Assembly: GCA_033812795.1 (NCBI GenBank)
Contig: JAPXSY010000004.1
Coordinates: forward strand, 1 to 64,000
Source: JAPXSY01 sp033812795
GTDB lineage: Bacteria; Verrucomicrobiota; Kiritimatiellia; RFP12; UBA1067
DNA: 64,000 nucleotides
Direction: 5' to 3'
Translations under genes and position numbers: made by a program
In this document: positions 1 to 7,581 of the stretch, one piece after another
Position numbering within the stretch: the first letter of the stretch is position 1
Layout: every line of letters starts with the position of its first letter
The notes under the pieces: model-generated
The model's input: the letters and a program-made list of their open reading frames with translations, nothing else
Database searches by the model: none
Told to the model about the DNA's origin: nothing

Positions 1-11
1 GCCGCTCCGGG

Positions 12-35
12 AAAACCTCAAACCTGAAACCTCAA
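12..35. repeat. Short AAACCTC-type low-complexity tract
   Basis: The left edge holds three imperfect copies of an AAACCT(C/G) unit. It resembles the GAAACCCT/GGGTTTC repeat blocks at 11.85-12.25 kb, 23.9 kb and 43.8 kb, and may be the edge of another such block outside the window. Nothing else is recognised in bases 1-88. Confidence 0.4.
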
Positions 36-88
36 AAAAGACATCAAAAACCCAAGCAAATCCACATGGGTAAGGGTGAATTATGCCG

Positions 89-106
89 CCTATGGGATGC
101 TAGTGG
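89..106 (+). repeat. Copy 1 of an 18-bp leader/junction repeat
   Basis: These 18 bases (CCTATGGGATGCTAGTGG) are identical to 5314-5331 and nearly identical to 24509-24526. On the minus strand they supply the stop codon of the esterase/beta-helix gene, so that gene ends inside the repeat. Upstream, CCACATGGG at 62-70 can pair imperfectly with CCTATG, as in the other copies. The promoter-like sequence seen in copies 2 and 3 is not evident here. Confidence 0.7.
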
Positions 107-1350
107 AAATAGAAGACATTGCCGCGGTAAAGCCAGGGCGAATAGGAAACGTTGCTCGGATATGCGCGTTGCGGCGGATCGTCGCTCTTCCGATGCATGA
201 AGTTGATGCCCTGGCGCAGATTGTCGAAGTCCCAGATGCCGCCCGAGAGCGCGAGATGCCGGTTGCCCTTCTTGACGTCGCGATTCGCGACCATGGGGCA
301 ATCCGAATGCGGCGCCAGACGAATGCGCGTGAAACGGTCGAGGCGGAGTTCCTGCCCGTCTCCGAGGAGCAGCGTATCCGAAATGAGATACTCCTTTGCG
401 GGCGGCGGCAAGTAAACGCAACTTGCGCCGGTGTCCAGCTTCGCCTGAATGGCAGCGGTGTCGTCATGTTCGCCATCGCCGTAAAGAATCGTTGCCGGTT
501 TCGGCGGGGGGGCGGCCGGCCACCCCAGCTGGGCCGTGCGGAACCAGTTGCCGAGGAAGCGGATCATTTTCGGGTACATCTCCTCCCAGAACTCCTGGGA
601 GTGGCCCCCGTCTTTTTCGAGGTAGAGGTGTTTGACCCCGTTGCGGACCAGTGTCTCGTGAAAGTCCCGGTTGGATTCGATGAAGATGTCGTCCCATCCG
701 ACGGCCGTAAAGGTCGCGAGCTCTCCGTCCTTCAGCCCTTTTGCCAAATTGACGACCGAGTTGTCCTTCCAGTGCTCGGGGTGCAGCTTCGGATCGCCGA
801 GCCGCTCGCGAAGCTCCCAACGGTCCTTGTCCCGGCAGGCCCAGAGATCGAGCCCGCCGAAGATGCTGCCTGCGGCGCTGAAGAGACCTTTGTTGCGGAT
901 CGCCAGATAGAGCGCCCCGTGGCCGCCCATGGAGTTGCCGGCCAAGCCCCGGTGCATGCGGTCGGGAATCGTGCGGTAACGCGCATCGACCCACGGAATC
1001 AACTCCTTGGTCACAAATGTTTCGTACCGGTGCTTGGGGTCTACGGGACTGTCCATCCACCAGCTCAGCGTGCCGCACGGCGCGACAAGGATAACGCCGT
1101 TTTCGTCCGCCGCCTTGCGGAATAGCGGATGGTATGCGTGGAAATCGGTGTCGTTCGCGCCGTGAAGGAGGTAGACGACCGGATGACGCCGCGCCGGATC
1201 GTCCTCATAGCCCTTCGGCAGGACGATTGTCACGGGAACGGCCTTGCCCATCGAGGGGCTCGTGACATCGTAGGTCCGCGGAGCAAAACCAAGGGCCGTT
1301 GATACCGCCGCCAGCAACAAAAAGGCCGACAGAACCGTCCGGCGCTTCAT
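100..1350 (-). CDS. Exported esterase fused to a truncated beta-helix domain
   Basis: The start at 1350 is preceded by GGAG at 8-bp spacing and gives a signal peptide (MKRRTVLSAF...STALG). Residues about 25-275 form an alpha/beta-hydrolase of the esterase family (PF00756, feruloyl/acyl esterase-like). The nucleophile motif GNSMGG puts the serine near 140; GWDD near 220 and GGHSQ (His250) fit the acid and base. After a Pro-rich linker, residues about 287-416 begin a pectate-lyase/GH28-type right-handed beta-helix (GDGEHDDTAAIQ). Such helices normally run for 300 or more residues, but this one stops after about 130, at GNVFYFH, with its stop codon inside an 18-bp repeat. The helix is therefore probably truncated. 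The esterase domain looks intact. It likely removes acyl groups from a plant or algal polysaccharide outside the cytoplasm. Confidence 0.8.
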   Translation of the reverse strand: MKRRTVLSAFLLLAAVSTALGFAPRTYDVTSPSMGKAVPVTIVLPKGYEDDPARRHPVVYLLHGANDTDFHAYHPLFRKAADENGVILVAPCGTLSWWMDSPVDPKHRYETFVTKELIPWVDARYRTIPDRMHRGLAGNSMGGHGALYLAIRNKGLFSAAGSIFGGLDLWACRDKDRWELRERLGDPKLHPEHWKDNSVVNLAKGLKDGELATFTAVGWDDIFIESNRDFHETLVRNGVKHLYLEKDGGHSQEFWEEMYPKMIRFLGNWFRTAQLGWPAAPPPKPATILYGDGEHDDTAAIQAKLDTGASCVYLPPPAKEYLISDTLLLGDGQELRLDRFTRIRLAPHSDCPMVANRDVKKGNRHLALSGGIWDFDNLRQGINFMHRKSDDPPQRAYPSNVSYSPWLYRGNVFYFH

Positions 1351-1449
1351 GATCGAATCTCCGGGCGTCTTCACGAGTTTGGACACCTCCACGACTTCCA
1401 GTTTTTGGGTCTTCATGCCGTCACTTTCTTTTCATCGCTTTCCACGAAA

Positions 1450-1471
1450 GTTCAACTGCTCTTTTTAGGTT
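1450..1471 (-). repeat. 22-bp AACCTAAAAAGAGCAGTTGAAC repeat
   Basis: Read on the minus strand, these 22 bases are identical to 23831-23852 and 43793-43814. They start at the stop codon of the downstream hydrolase gene, the same placement as at 23831. Near copies on the minus strand are at 24243-24264 (20/22) and, with an insertion, at 12229-12254. Two opposed copies bound the 434-bp element at 23.8-24.3 kb, so this may be a solitary end of such an element. Confidence 0.75.
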
Positions 1472-3576
1472 TACTGATCTCCGATACCGTAGTGCTCTTC
1501 CATGTAGCGGAGTTTCCATTCGATCATTTCAGGGCCGCCGCGGTAGAGCATCGTGGGCTCCCAGCCGAGGCGTGAATCAGCATGTAGAAGCTTGAGCGCA
1601 GCCTTTGCATTCGCGTATTCGGCACGGGCGATCTCTACCACCTTCGCGCGGTCTTTCGCGCGTTCGGCGATCACGGCGGCCTTGACGTTGCGTGCCGTGA
1701 GGCAGCAACGCGCCATGTATTGGCCGTGCCAGCCGAGGCGGCGGGCGTTGTCCCGTCGGGTCGCGTCCGTCTCCTTCGCCGCCAACGCAAGAAACGTGTT
1801 CCCGCCACTCATGAAGGATTCCACCATAGGATCCAGCAGTTCGATCTGCAGCGTGAGCGACTCGTTCTTTGCCGCGCTATACCGATAATTCAGGGTCAGA
1901 TACATCGGCGGGAACGGCAGTTCCGAAGCCTCCAAGTCGGGTTCCATCGCATTGAAGGGGTAGGCCGGGCCGTAGCGGAACGGCCCATACTGGTTCTCGC
2001 TCTCGGAGTGCATGTCCACGATCTTCTCCGACCAGTCTTTCCACACGGCGAGTACCGCATCCACATTTTTTTCGCCGTAGTCACGCGCCGCGATCGCCCG
2101 GATATGCGTCTCGAACGGCATGCCGCCCTCTGTGTAAGTCTCCTTCGACAACTCCGAGATGAAACTTGGCCACCAGCCGTAGTGGTGGTTCTCCATGAGG
2201 CCGGCGAGACCCCAGTCGACGTGAGCCTTGACGACCGCATCGAAACGCTTCTTCCACTGGTACGGGAAGGGATCGAAAGGGATCGTGCCGAAGTCCCACG
2301 TGTGGCCGCCGGTGTTCGACATGGCGTACATCTTCATTCCGAGTTTCCGCGCCTCCTTCGCCTCAGAGGCAAAGTAGTTCCCCGGTCCCACATAGGTGAG
2401 CGAATAATCCGCCACACGCGAGGGCAGGCCGTTGCGCTTGGTGAACTTCTCGAACATCTCGAATGTCGCCTGCAACGTGACGTCGCGCGGCAGTGCGTTC
2501 AGGAGCGCCAGACGCTCCTTCTCATCGTGATACCCCCAGTTGTAGCTCCAGAACACGATCTCCATATTCGGCGCCTGCGCGCGGATCGCCGCCTTGACGG
2601 CGTTGAGCCAATCAGGATAGTCGCGGCACGGGAACCAGCCCGCGAGCGGCCGGCGATCGCCCTTCTTGCGGTGGGTGGCAATCTTGTCCTTCTCCCAGTA
2701 ACAGTAGGGGAGCACGCGCTCGTCCTTTGAGGGGAACTGGCAGCTCTCGCCCACGAAGATGATGCCCTTCGCCTCGGGATACGCGGCGGCCACGCGGCCG
2801 TAGGTTTTCTCGAAAAGTTCCTTGGCGCCCGGATCGTCGGGATGCGCAAAGGCGAGCACATAGCTGTAGAGATAGGTCTCGAGCCCCCACGCCTTCGCGC
2901 GGCGGATCGTATCGGCGATATCGATGTGCGCAACGTTTTTTGTCACATCCACATCCTCCACGAAAATAAGGATCGCGTCGATGCCGTAATGCGCCATCTG
3001 CGCGAGGTGCGCGTCGGGAAACTGATCACAGCCCCAGCCCGAATGCGACATGCGCGGCGAGAATATCGGCCGGCGCGTTTCCGAGCCTTTCGCGAGAAAC
3101 GGCGCTGAGCGGAGGTTCATGCGGTCTTCGAGACGGTAAAAGCCTTGTGCCGCCGCCTTCGCGTCCGCCGCGCGGATCGTCACGCCCTTCTCTCCCACCT
3201 CAATCGCGTACTCCCGCTCCTTCATGGCCTTGTCGATCTTCACCTTGACGGCGCAATCCTCCGGCTTTTTAGGCTTCCCTGCCTCGTGTACCGAAACGTT
3301 CACACCCATTGAAGTGAGCAGGTAGTCACGGAAATCATCGGCAACGCGGCTGACGAGCGGCGCGGCATTTTCGCCCACGGCGATCTTCATGCCGTCTAGG
3401 AAAACGAACTCGTTCGCGGTCGGCTGGAGTTTCCAGTCGCGCCGGTTCGGCTTGTGCACATGCGCGAGCCGCGCACGGAAGTCATAGGGCTTCTCGTTGC
3501 CATATACGCTACAATCCGTTGCGCAGACCACCGTCGCGCAAAACATCACGAAGATTCCCGAAACGAGTTTTTTCAT
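1471..3576 (-). CDS. Exported glycoside hydrolase with GH20-type domain 2
   Basis: This 701-residue protein has a signal peptide (MKKLVSGIFVMFCATVVCA). Residues about 40-165 resemble the non-catalytic domain 2 that precedes the barrel in GH20, GH67 and GH84 enzymes: YAIEV, GVTIRA and DAKAAAQGFYRLED. The remainder looks like a TIM barrel (HYGIDAILIFVEDVD, GIIFVGESCQF, NMEIVFWSYNWGY, MENHHYGWWPSF) followed by a helical C-terminus. Acidic residues in VGES and the Trp-rich WWPS segment could line the active site, but I cannot assign catalytic residues or a CAZy family. The gene lies between two carbohydrate esterases on the same strand, 33 bp after the acetyl-xylan esterase gene, and is probably cotranscribed with them. 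It likely attacks a hexosaminide or uronide-containing glycan; the substrate is inference. Confidence 0.65.
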   Translation of the reverse strand: MKKLVSGIFVMFCATVVCATDCSVYGNEKPYDFRARLAHVHKPNRRDWKLQPTANEFVFLDGMKIAVGENAAPLVSRVADDFRDYLLTSMGVNVSVHEAGKPKKPEDCAVKVKIDKAMKEREYAIEVGEKGVTIRAADAKAAAQGFYRLEDRMNLRSAPFLAKGSETRRPIFSPRMSHSGWGCDQFPDAHLAQMAHYGIDAILIFVEDVDVTKNVAHIDIADTIRRAKAWGLETYLYSYVLAFAHPDDPGAKELFEKTYGRVAAAYPEAKGIIFVGESCQFPSKDERVLPYCYWEKDKIATHRKKGDRRPLAGWFPCRDYPDWLNAVKAAIRAQAPNMEIVFWSYNWGYHDEKERLALLNALPRDVTLQATFEMFEKFTKRNGLPSRVADYSLTYVGPGNYFASEAKEARKLGMKMYAMSNTGGHTWDFGTIPFDPFPYQWKKRFDAVVKAHVDWGLAGLMENHHYGWWPSFISELSKETYTEGGMPFETHIRAIAARDYGEKNVDAVLAVWKDWSEKIVDMHSESENQYGPFRYGPAYPFNAMEPDLEASELPFPPMYLTLNYRYSAAKNESLTLQIELLDPMVESFMSGGNTFLALAAKETDATRRDNARRLGWHGQYMARCCLTARNVKAAVIAERAKDRAKVVEIARAEYANAKAALKLLHADSRLGWEPTMLYRGGPEMIEWKLRYMEEHYGIGDQ

Positions 3577-3609
3577 GATTCGCCTAACCTTTCTTTGTGG
3601 TGTGTGAGC

Positions 3610-4980
3610 CTACTTTTCCATCTCAAAGTCCCGGCCTTCGTATTTTTCCGGCGGGACATAACCATGTTGCGAACCCTGTACCCAGGTGATTTTTTTCGGG
3701 CCTTTGATGTTATTCCAGAGAATCGCGAGTCCCGATGGCGGGCAGACGTAGTCGCCGAGTCCGGCCCGGGGAATGATCGTCCGGCAGGATGTCGGAATGC
3801 GCTTGGCGACATTGACCGCATCGTAATATCCCAGCCCGTCGGACCATTTGATGTACCATCCGCCGCGGTTGCGCCCGAGGCGCTCGCCGCCGAGATCGCA
3901 GCACCATGTGATGGAGGACTCCGCGTGTGTGACGTCTTTGTCCAGCCCGGCCGCCCAAATGGTCTGCAACCCGCCCTGGCTGCCGCCGGACGCGATAAGG
4001 TTTTTCCCGTCCCATCCCGGCAACGACTTCAGGTATTCGAGCGCCCGCATCACACGGAGTGCCATGCCGTTGAAATAAGCCGTTTCCGGATCCTTGTTCT
4101 CGGCCGGATCAAAAGCGTAACCCTGCCCGTTCGATTTGATCTCGGAACCGAGCGCCTTGTAATAGCCTTCGTCGCCGCCGAACGCGGGCAGGCGCATGCC
4201 GTGCGCGTTGATGTCGAGGACGATTTCATCGGTCCGCGCGCCGCCGGGCGGATTGTGCGGCGCTCTGTAGGAATATCCGTGGGTCGTTAAGCGGCACGGG
4301 AACTTGGCGCCATTGTCGGCGGCCTTCGGAATGGTCAGGTAGCCGGTCACCGGACGTATCCCCGCGCAATCGATGGTGATCGCGTAGATCCGCGCGTCCT
4401 TGTTGTTGCAAGGGAGTTCGATGCGCTCCGCTTTCATGGGGATTTTCGCGAGCCGCGCACGCTGACGATCCCAGAAGGCATCGAAATCTTCAGGTTCCGG
4501 AAGCGCTTGAAGCGTACAGGTTTCCGCGCCCGCGCCGCCGTCAAAGAAGATCGACTTGTTCTGACGCTCGAAGCGATTGGCCGCTTCCCGGCCTTCGGGC
4601 GTCGATGTGTCACCTGTGAAGACCTTTTGGTATCGTTTGCCATCCTTGCCGATGACCTCCGCATAGAGCCGCACGAACCCCGGCTTGTCGAGTTTCGTCT
4701 TGTAGACAAAAGGGTCCTTGGTGAGCGGGGCTTTGCCGTTGTCCTGCACGCCATCGTCCCCCGTGCGTTCCCACTTGAGCGAGTAGGTGTCCGCAGGGAT
4801 GTCGCCGGTCAGATTCCAGGGCGTGAGGGTAAACACGATTTCCTCTCCCACCTTATACAGAAGCGGATGCTTGTCCGTCACTCCCATCAACCACGCATTG
4901 TCCAGCACACCGGCTGCGGCAAACCCGGCCGTCAGCAACACCAAAGCGGCAATCCTGATTCTCATAATCCCTTTTATCAT
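3610..4980 (-). CDS. Acetyl-xylan esterase-like enzyme (CE7/AXE1), exported
   Basis: The ATG at 4980 follows AAGGAG at good spacing; a longer reading from 5013 would begin with TTG. Residues 1-24 are a signal peptide (MIKGIMRIRIAALVLLTAGF...). Residues about 25-140 form a beta-rich N-terminal domain. From about 150 on the protein is an AXE1 family (PF05448) alpha/beta-hydrolase: THGY oxyanion region near 233, nucleophile motif GGSQGG (Ser334), GLGD (Asp410) and GSQHGY (His439). The triad is therefore complete. CE7 enzymes remove O-acetyl groups from xylo-oligosaccharides and cephalosporins. The gene is the first of the three-gene minus-strand cluster and is served by the promoter at 5034-5062. 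Confidence 0.85.
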   Translation of the reverse strand: MIKGIMRIRIAALVLLTAGFAAAGVLDNAWLMGVTDKHPLLYKVGEEIVFTLTPWNLTGDIPADTYSLKWERTGDDGVQDNGKAPLTKDPFVYKTKLDKPGFVRLYAEVIGKDGKRYQKVFTGDTSTPEGREAANRFERQNKSIFFDGGAGAETCTLQALPEPEDFDAFWDRQRARLAKIPMKAERIELPCNNKDARIYAITIDCAGIRPVTGYLTIPKAADNGAKFPCRLTTHGYSYRAPHNPPGGARTDEIVLDINAHGMRLPAFGGDEGYYKALGSEIKSNGQGYAFDPAENKDPETAYFNGMALRVMRALEYLKSLPGWDGKNLIASGGSQGGLQTIWAAGLDKDVTHAESSITWCCDLGGERLGRNRGGWYIKWSDGLGYYDAVNVAKRIPTSCRTIIPRAGLGDYVCPPSGLAILWNNIKGPKKITWVQGSQHGYVPPEKYEGRDFEMEK

Positions 4981-5033
4981 GGTCACGTGCTCCTTCCTGA
5001 TGCTTTTGTACAATTAAAGGCTGTGAATATCTA

Positions 5034-5062
5034 ATCATACAACATGCCATTCATCATGGCAA
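5034..5062 (-). promoter_or_regulatory. Sigma-70-type promoter with internal palindrome
   Basis: On the minus strand TTGCCA (5057-5062) and TATGAT (5034-5039) are separated by 17 bp, 54 bp upstream of the acetyl-xylan esterase start. The spacer carries GCCAT-gatga-ATGGC, a 5-bp palindrome overlapping the -35 box, which could be an operator. The promoter call rests on consensus and spacing; the operator is inference. Confidence 0.6.
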
Positions 5063-5140
5063 ATGCGAGATTTGCGGTTCATAACATCGGGGGGGACACT
5101 CATCCCTTTCGGTCTGGATCAGGCTTGCGGAACGTTGCGA

Positions 5141-5226
5141 GGGGCAAGCGTCTGCTTGACCGGCGGCAGTCATGCCGCCCCCTCCAAACTTCGGGTCTTC
5201 GCATCTTCGCTTGCCCCCCCCCCCCC
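5141..5226. repeat. Nested inverted repeat with a 13-C tract
   Basis: GGGGCAAGCG (5141-5150) is perfectly complementary to CGCTTGCCCC (5208-5217). Between them lies a 7-bp hairpin, GGCGGCA-gtca-TGCCGCC. The right arm runs into 13 consecutive C at 5214-5226. Only short spurious reading frames cross it. The stretch 5063-5247 otherwise holds no recognised gene. Confidence 0.65.
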
Positions 5227-5247
5227 TTTGTCGCGTAGAATTCCATA

Positions 5248-5331
5248 TTGACTGTTTTGCCCTCCCCCACATAATGTGTGCCAATCATAGGAGACGGCGT
5301 GTTGCCGGCGAATCCTATGGGATGCTAGTGG
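5248..5331 (+). promoter_or_regulatory. Promoter plus structured leader, copy 2
   Basis: TTGACT (5248-5253) and CATAAT (5270-5275) with a 16-bp spacer resemble a sigma-70 promoter. The following transcript would contain GTGTGCCAATCATAGGA and CCTATGGGATGCTAGTGG. CATAGGA (5286-5292) pairs perfectly with TCCTATG (5313-5319). The same arrangement recurs at 24439-24526, and the last 18 bp recur at 89-106. No gene follows on the plus strand; the transcript would run antisense into the integrase gene, whose stop is 27 bp further on. Confidence 0.55.
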
Positions 5332-5357
5332 TCAACTGCATATCCGGTAAAAACCTT

Positions 5358-6800
5358 TCACAATGTTTCAAACGGGCTACGCACGCCGATGCCGGTATAC
5401 TTGGCCGTGTGCAGGTAGATTTCCGTTGTGGATATGTCCGCATGACCCAGCAGATCCTGGACGTCGCGGATGCCGACGCCGCTCGCCAGCAGGTGCGTCG
5501 CGAAACTGTGCCGCAGCGTGTGGGGTGACACGCGCTTGTCGAAGCCCGTCCTTTCCACCGCCTCGCGGATCGCTTTCTGGAAAGTGACGTCCAGCACATG
5601 ATGGCGGCGGACAATGCCGCTGCGGTGGTCGCGCAGCAGATTGCGCGAGGGCCAGAACCAGAACCAGATGAACTTCTCGCCCGCCTTCGGCCACTTGCGC
5701 TCCAGCGCCTCCGGCAGCTCCACGCCCGGCATGCCTGCCTCGCGGTCTTTGGCATGCAGTCCGCGCAGCCGCTCGCGGTGCGCCCTCAGCGCGGGCTCCA
5801 GTTTCGGCGGAATCATGGTCAGCCGACTCTTGCCGCCCTTGCCGAACTGCACGGAGAGCTGCAGCCGCTCCAGATCCACGTCCTTCACCCGCAGCCGCAA
5901 AAGTTCGGACAGCCGCAACCCCGCCGCGTACATGAGTTCCGCCATCAGGCGGCTGGTCCCCTCCATCGCCGCGAACAGTCGCTTGCACTCCTCCTGCGTC
6001 AATACAGAAGGCACCTTCCGCCCCCGGCGCGCCCGCGTGAAATCGCTGAAATCACCCGGATCGCGCTTCAGCACCTCGCGGAAGAAGAAAACCACGGCAT
6101 TCAAAGCTTGGCTTTGCGTGGAGACGGAGACGCGTTCTTTCACGGCCAAACCGGAAAGCCATTTTCGCACATCGCTATGGTCCAGGCTGTTTATCGGCTT
6201 TCCGCCGATTGAGGCCATGAAACGCCGGCACCACGCCCGGTACGTTTTCTCGCTTGTCCACGCCAAGTTCCTTTCCCGAATCCTACTGACGAGCGCCCGC
6301 TCCCATGGAGGGCCGCCCAAATCGCGCGCTCCCGCCGACGGCACGTCGTTCATCTCGTACGTCCGGTAGTCGCCGAATTTTCCCGCCCCGGTTTTGGCCG
6401 GCACTGTCGGGGCACGGGTCGGGAAAACGGGGCGCGGGTTCCCATTCGACGCGGGGTGAGGCGCCTGATTTGCCTTGGGCGGAACCTTCGGTACAAGCGC
6501 AGAACCGGTTGGCGTTAGCGGTTTTGAAGGGTTCTGCCCTGCGGCTTTCATTCTGCGAAGGCCCTCCTTATAGTACCATCGCAAAGCGTCGCGCCTTACT
6601 TCAAATCTGTCCGGGGAGAGATATGACTTTTTCCAATCCAAGTGTTCCTTGAACGTCTCGGCATCCGGCGTCTTTCCTGTCTGCCGCAGCCAGTACCGGA
6701 ACTTTACGATCGCTTCGCGATAAGGCTTGCGCAAATCCGGCGGAAGGGTCGACGCCAGAACCTGCTCCCAGTCATCAAACACGATTGTAAGAGCGTCCAT
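5358..6800 (-). CDS. intI: Integron-type tyrosine recombinase (IntI family)
   Basis: The start at 6800 follows GGAGG closely; 39 bp further upstream an in-frame GTG is also open. The 480-residue protein is about 150 residues longer than typical IntI. Its N-terminal 75 residues (WEQVLASTLPPDLRKPYREA...) look like an extra SAM-like core-binding domain, followed by a Pro/Ala linker, a second core-binding domain and the catalytic domain. Catalytic features are all visible: GLRLSELLRLRV (Arg), KGGKSR (Lys), HTLRHS (His427, Arg430), LGHADIS (His453) and EIYLHT (Tyr462). The segment GVELPEALERKWP...WFWPS matches the insertion that distinguishes IntI from XerC/D, and the protein ends with the family's GVRSP signature. 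IntI inserts circular gene cassettes at attI by recombining attC sites. Long IntI relatives are known in PVC genomes. Confidence 0.85.
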   Translation of the reverse strand: MDALTIVFDDWEQVLASTLPPDLRKPYREAIVKFRYWLRQTGKTPDAETFKEHLDWKKSYLSPDRFEVRRDALRWYYKEGLRRMKAAGQNPSKPLTPTGSALVPKVPPKANQAPHPASNGNPRPVFPTRAPTVPAKTGAGKFGDYRTYEMNDVPSAGARDLGGPPWERALVSRIRERNLAWTSEKTYRAWCRRFMASIGGKPINSLDHSDVRKWLSGLAVKERVSVSTQSQALNAVVFFFREVLKRDPGDFSDFTRARRGRKVPSVLTQEECKRLFAAMEGTSRLMAELMYAAGLRLSELLRLRVKDVDLERLQLSVQFGKGGKSRLTMIPPKLEPALRAHRERLRGLHAKDREAGMPGVELPEALERKWPKAGEKFIWFWFWPSRNLLRDHRSGIVRRHHVLDVTFQKAIREAVERTGFDKRVSPHTLRHSFATHLLASGVGIRDVQDLLGHADISTTEIYLHTAKYTGIGVRSPFETL

Positions 6801-6811
6801 GCCGTCCTCCA

Positions 6812-7015
6812 AGTAGGCTTTATGTGAATTAGTAGGCACCTTTTAAGCCGCACTGCCGCACAAAGCCTACTTCAGCAGTTTGCATAAAGCCTACCTAGCG
6901 GGCAAGCCCAAAGTTTAAAACGTTGCCGGTCAACAAAATGTGCGCTTGACCATATCCGTCCGGGCGACTAACATAACGACATCATATTGGGTATGCCCGC
7001 CTTCGCGAGGTAGGC
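6812..7015. other. Candidate attI/attC region with five GTAGGC boxes
   Basis: GTAGGC occurs five times in about 200 bp around the integrase start: forward at 6813, 6832 and 7010, and inverted at 6865 and 6890. AAGTAGGCTTTATG (6811-6824) is mirrored by CATAAAGCCTAC (6883-6894). A long imperfect inverted repeat joins GCCTACCTAGCGGGCA (6889-6904) to GCCCGCC...GAGGTAGGC (6995-7015), enclosing GGTCAA...TTGACC. The outer boxes differ by one base from the integron core pair RYYYAAC/GTTRRRY. The position between a divergent intI and a plus-strand gene is where attI and the first cassette normally lie. Calling it attI/attC is inference; it could also be an operator for intI. Confidence 0.45.
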
Positions 7016-7045
7016 TCAATAACACTGTTCGATGAAAGGAAAAAA

Positions 7046-7501
7046 ATGACGGAATCAACACAATTCATTCGGTGTGACCGACGGTATCTCACAGCTCGTT
7101 TTGGTAGCATTCTTTTTGTATTCATGGTTCTTTTTTTCATCGATTTGCTTTTCTGGCATACGATTGTTATTGCGGGTCTAATGGGCACATTATCGTTGTG
7201 TGTCTTAATGGATTGGGGCATAAAAAAAACATGGAAGTTCTCCATCAGTTCCAACCAAATCCGAACTGAAAAACTTTTTACGGGACCAATCGATCTTCGT
7301 ACGCCACTTGACCAAATTGTAGGAATCAACGCATACGAAGGCATTCTTGAGGCGCTGCTCGATGTAGGCACTATTGAAATCAGTACGGCATCATCTCAAC
7401 ATGATCATGTGGCTATTAAGTGGCCACATCTGCGCAATGCGCGGAAGGTGGCCGATCGACTCGAAATACTCTTGAAGGAAAAGAGATCATCGAACCATTG
7501 A
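7046..7501 (+). CDS. Small membrane protein with bacterial PH (bPH2) domain
   Basis: This 151-residue protein starts after AAAGGA. Two hydrophobic segments (about residues 19-40 and 42-58) anchor it in the membrane. The C-terminal half fits the bPH2/YdbS-YdbT-type domain: FSISSNQIRTEK, TPLDQIVGINAYEGILEALLDVGTIEI and a final helix, VADRLEILLKEK. Its base composition is clearly AT-richer than its neighbours, which suggests a separate origin. It is the first gene after the integrase and its box-rich region, reading away from intI, so it could be an integrated cassette gene. The function of isolated bPH2 membrane proteins is unknown. Confidence 0.7.
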   Translation: MTESTQFIRCDRRYLTARFGSILFVFMVLFFIDLLFWHTIVIAGLMGTLSLCVLMDWGIKKTWKFSISSNQIRTEKLFTGPIDLRTPLDQIVGINAYEGILEALLDVGTIEISTASSQHDHVAIKWPHLRNARKVADRLEILLKEKRSSNH

Positions 7502-7512
7502 GTGGACACATA

Positions 7513-7544
7513 TTTTCCAAAGGCCGCAGATGGCCTTTGGAAAA
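7513..7544. promoter_or_regulatory. Perfect 13-bp leader hairpin
   Basis: TTTTCCAAAGGCC (7513-7525) and GGCCTTTGGAAAA (7532-7544) form a perfect stem with loop GCAGAT. It ends 37 bp before the start of the beta-strand-repeat protein. No U-run follows the stem on either strand, so it does not fit an intrinsic terminator for the upstream gene. An RNA leader structure or protein-binding palindrome fits better. The CCAA...TTGG core recalls the degenerate CCAATCAT-GGA of the repeated leaders at 5281 and 24473. Confidence 0.7.
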
Positions 7545-7581
7545 ACGGTCACTCATGACGTTGGGATTTGAGAAGAAACAG

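Noticed and set aside
76..1125. 349-codon plus-strand frame opposite the esterase gene
   Set aside because: It is the antisense of a well-supported gene with signal peptide and catalytic motifs and shows no family signal.
7513..7544. Intrinsic terminator for the bPH2 gene
   Set aside because: The stem is perfect but no U-run follows it; the A/T bases are within the stem arms on both strands.
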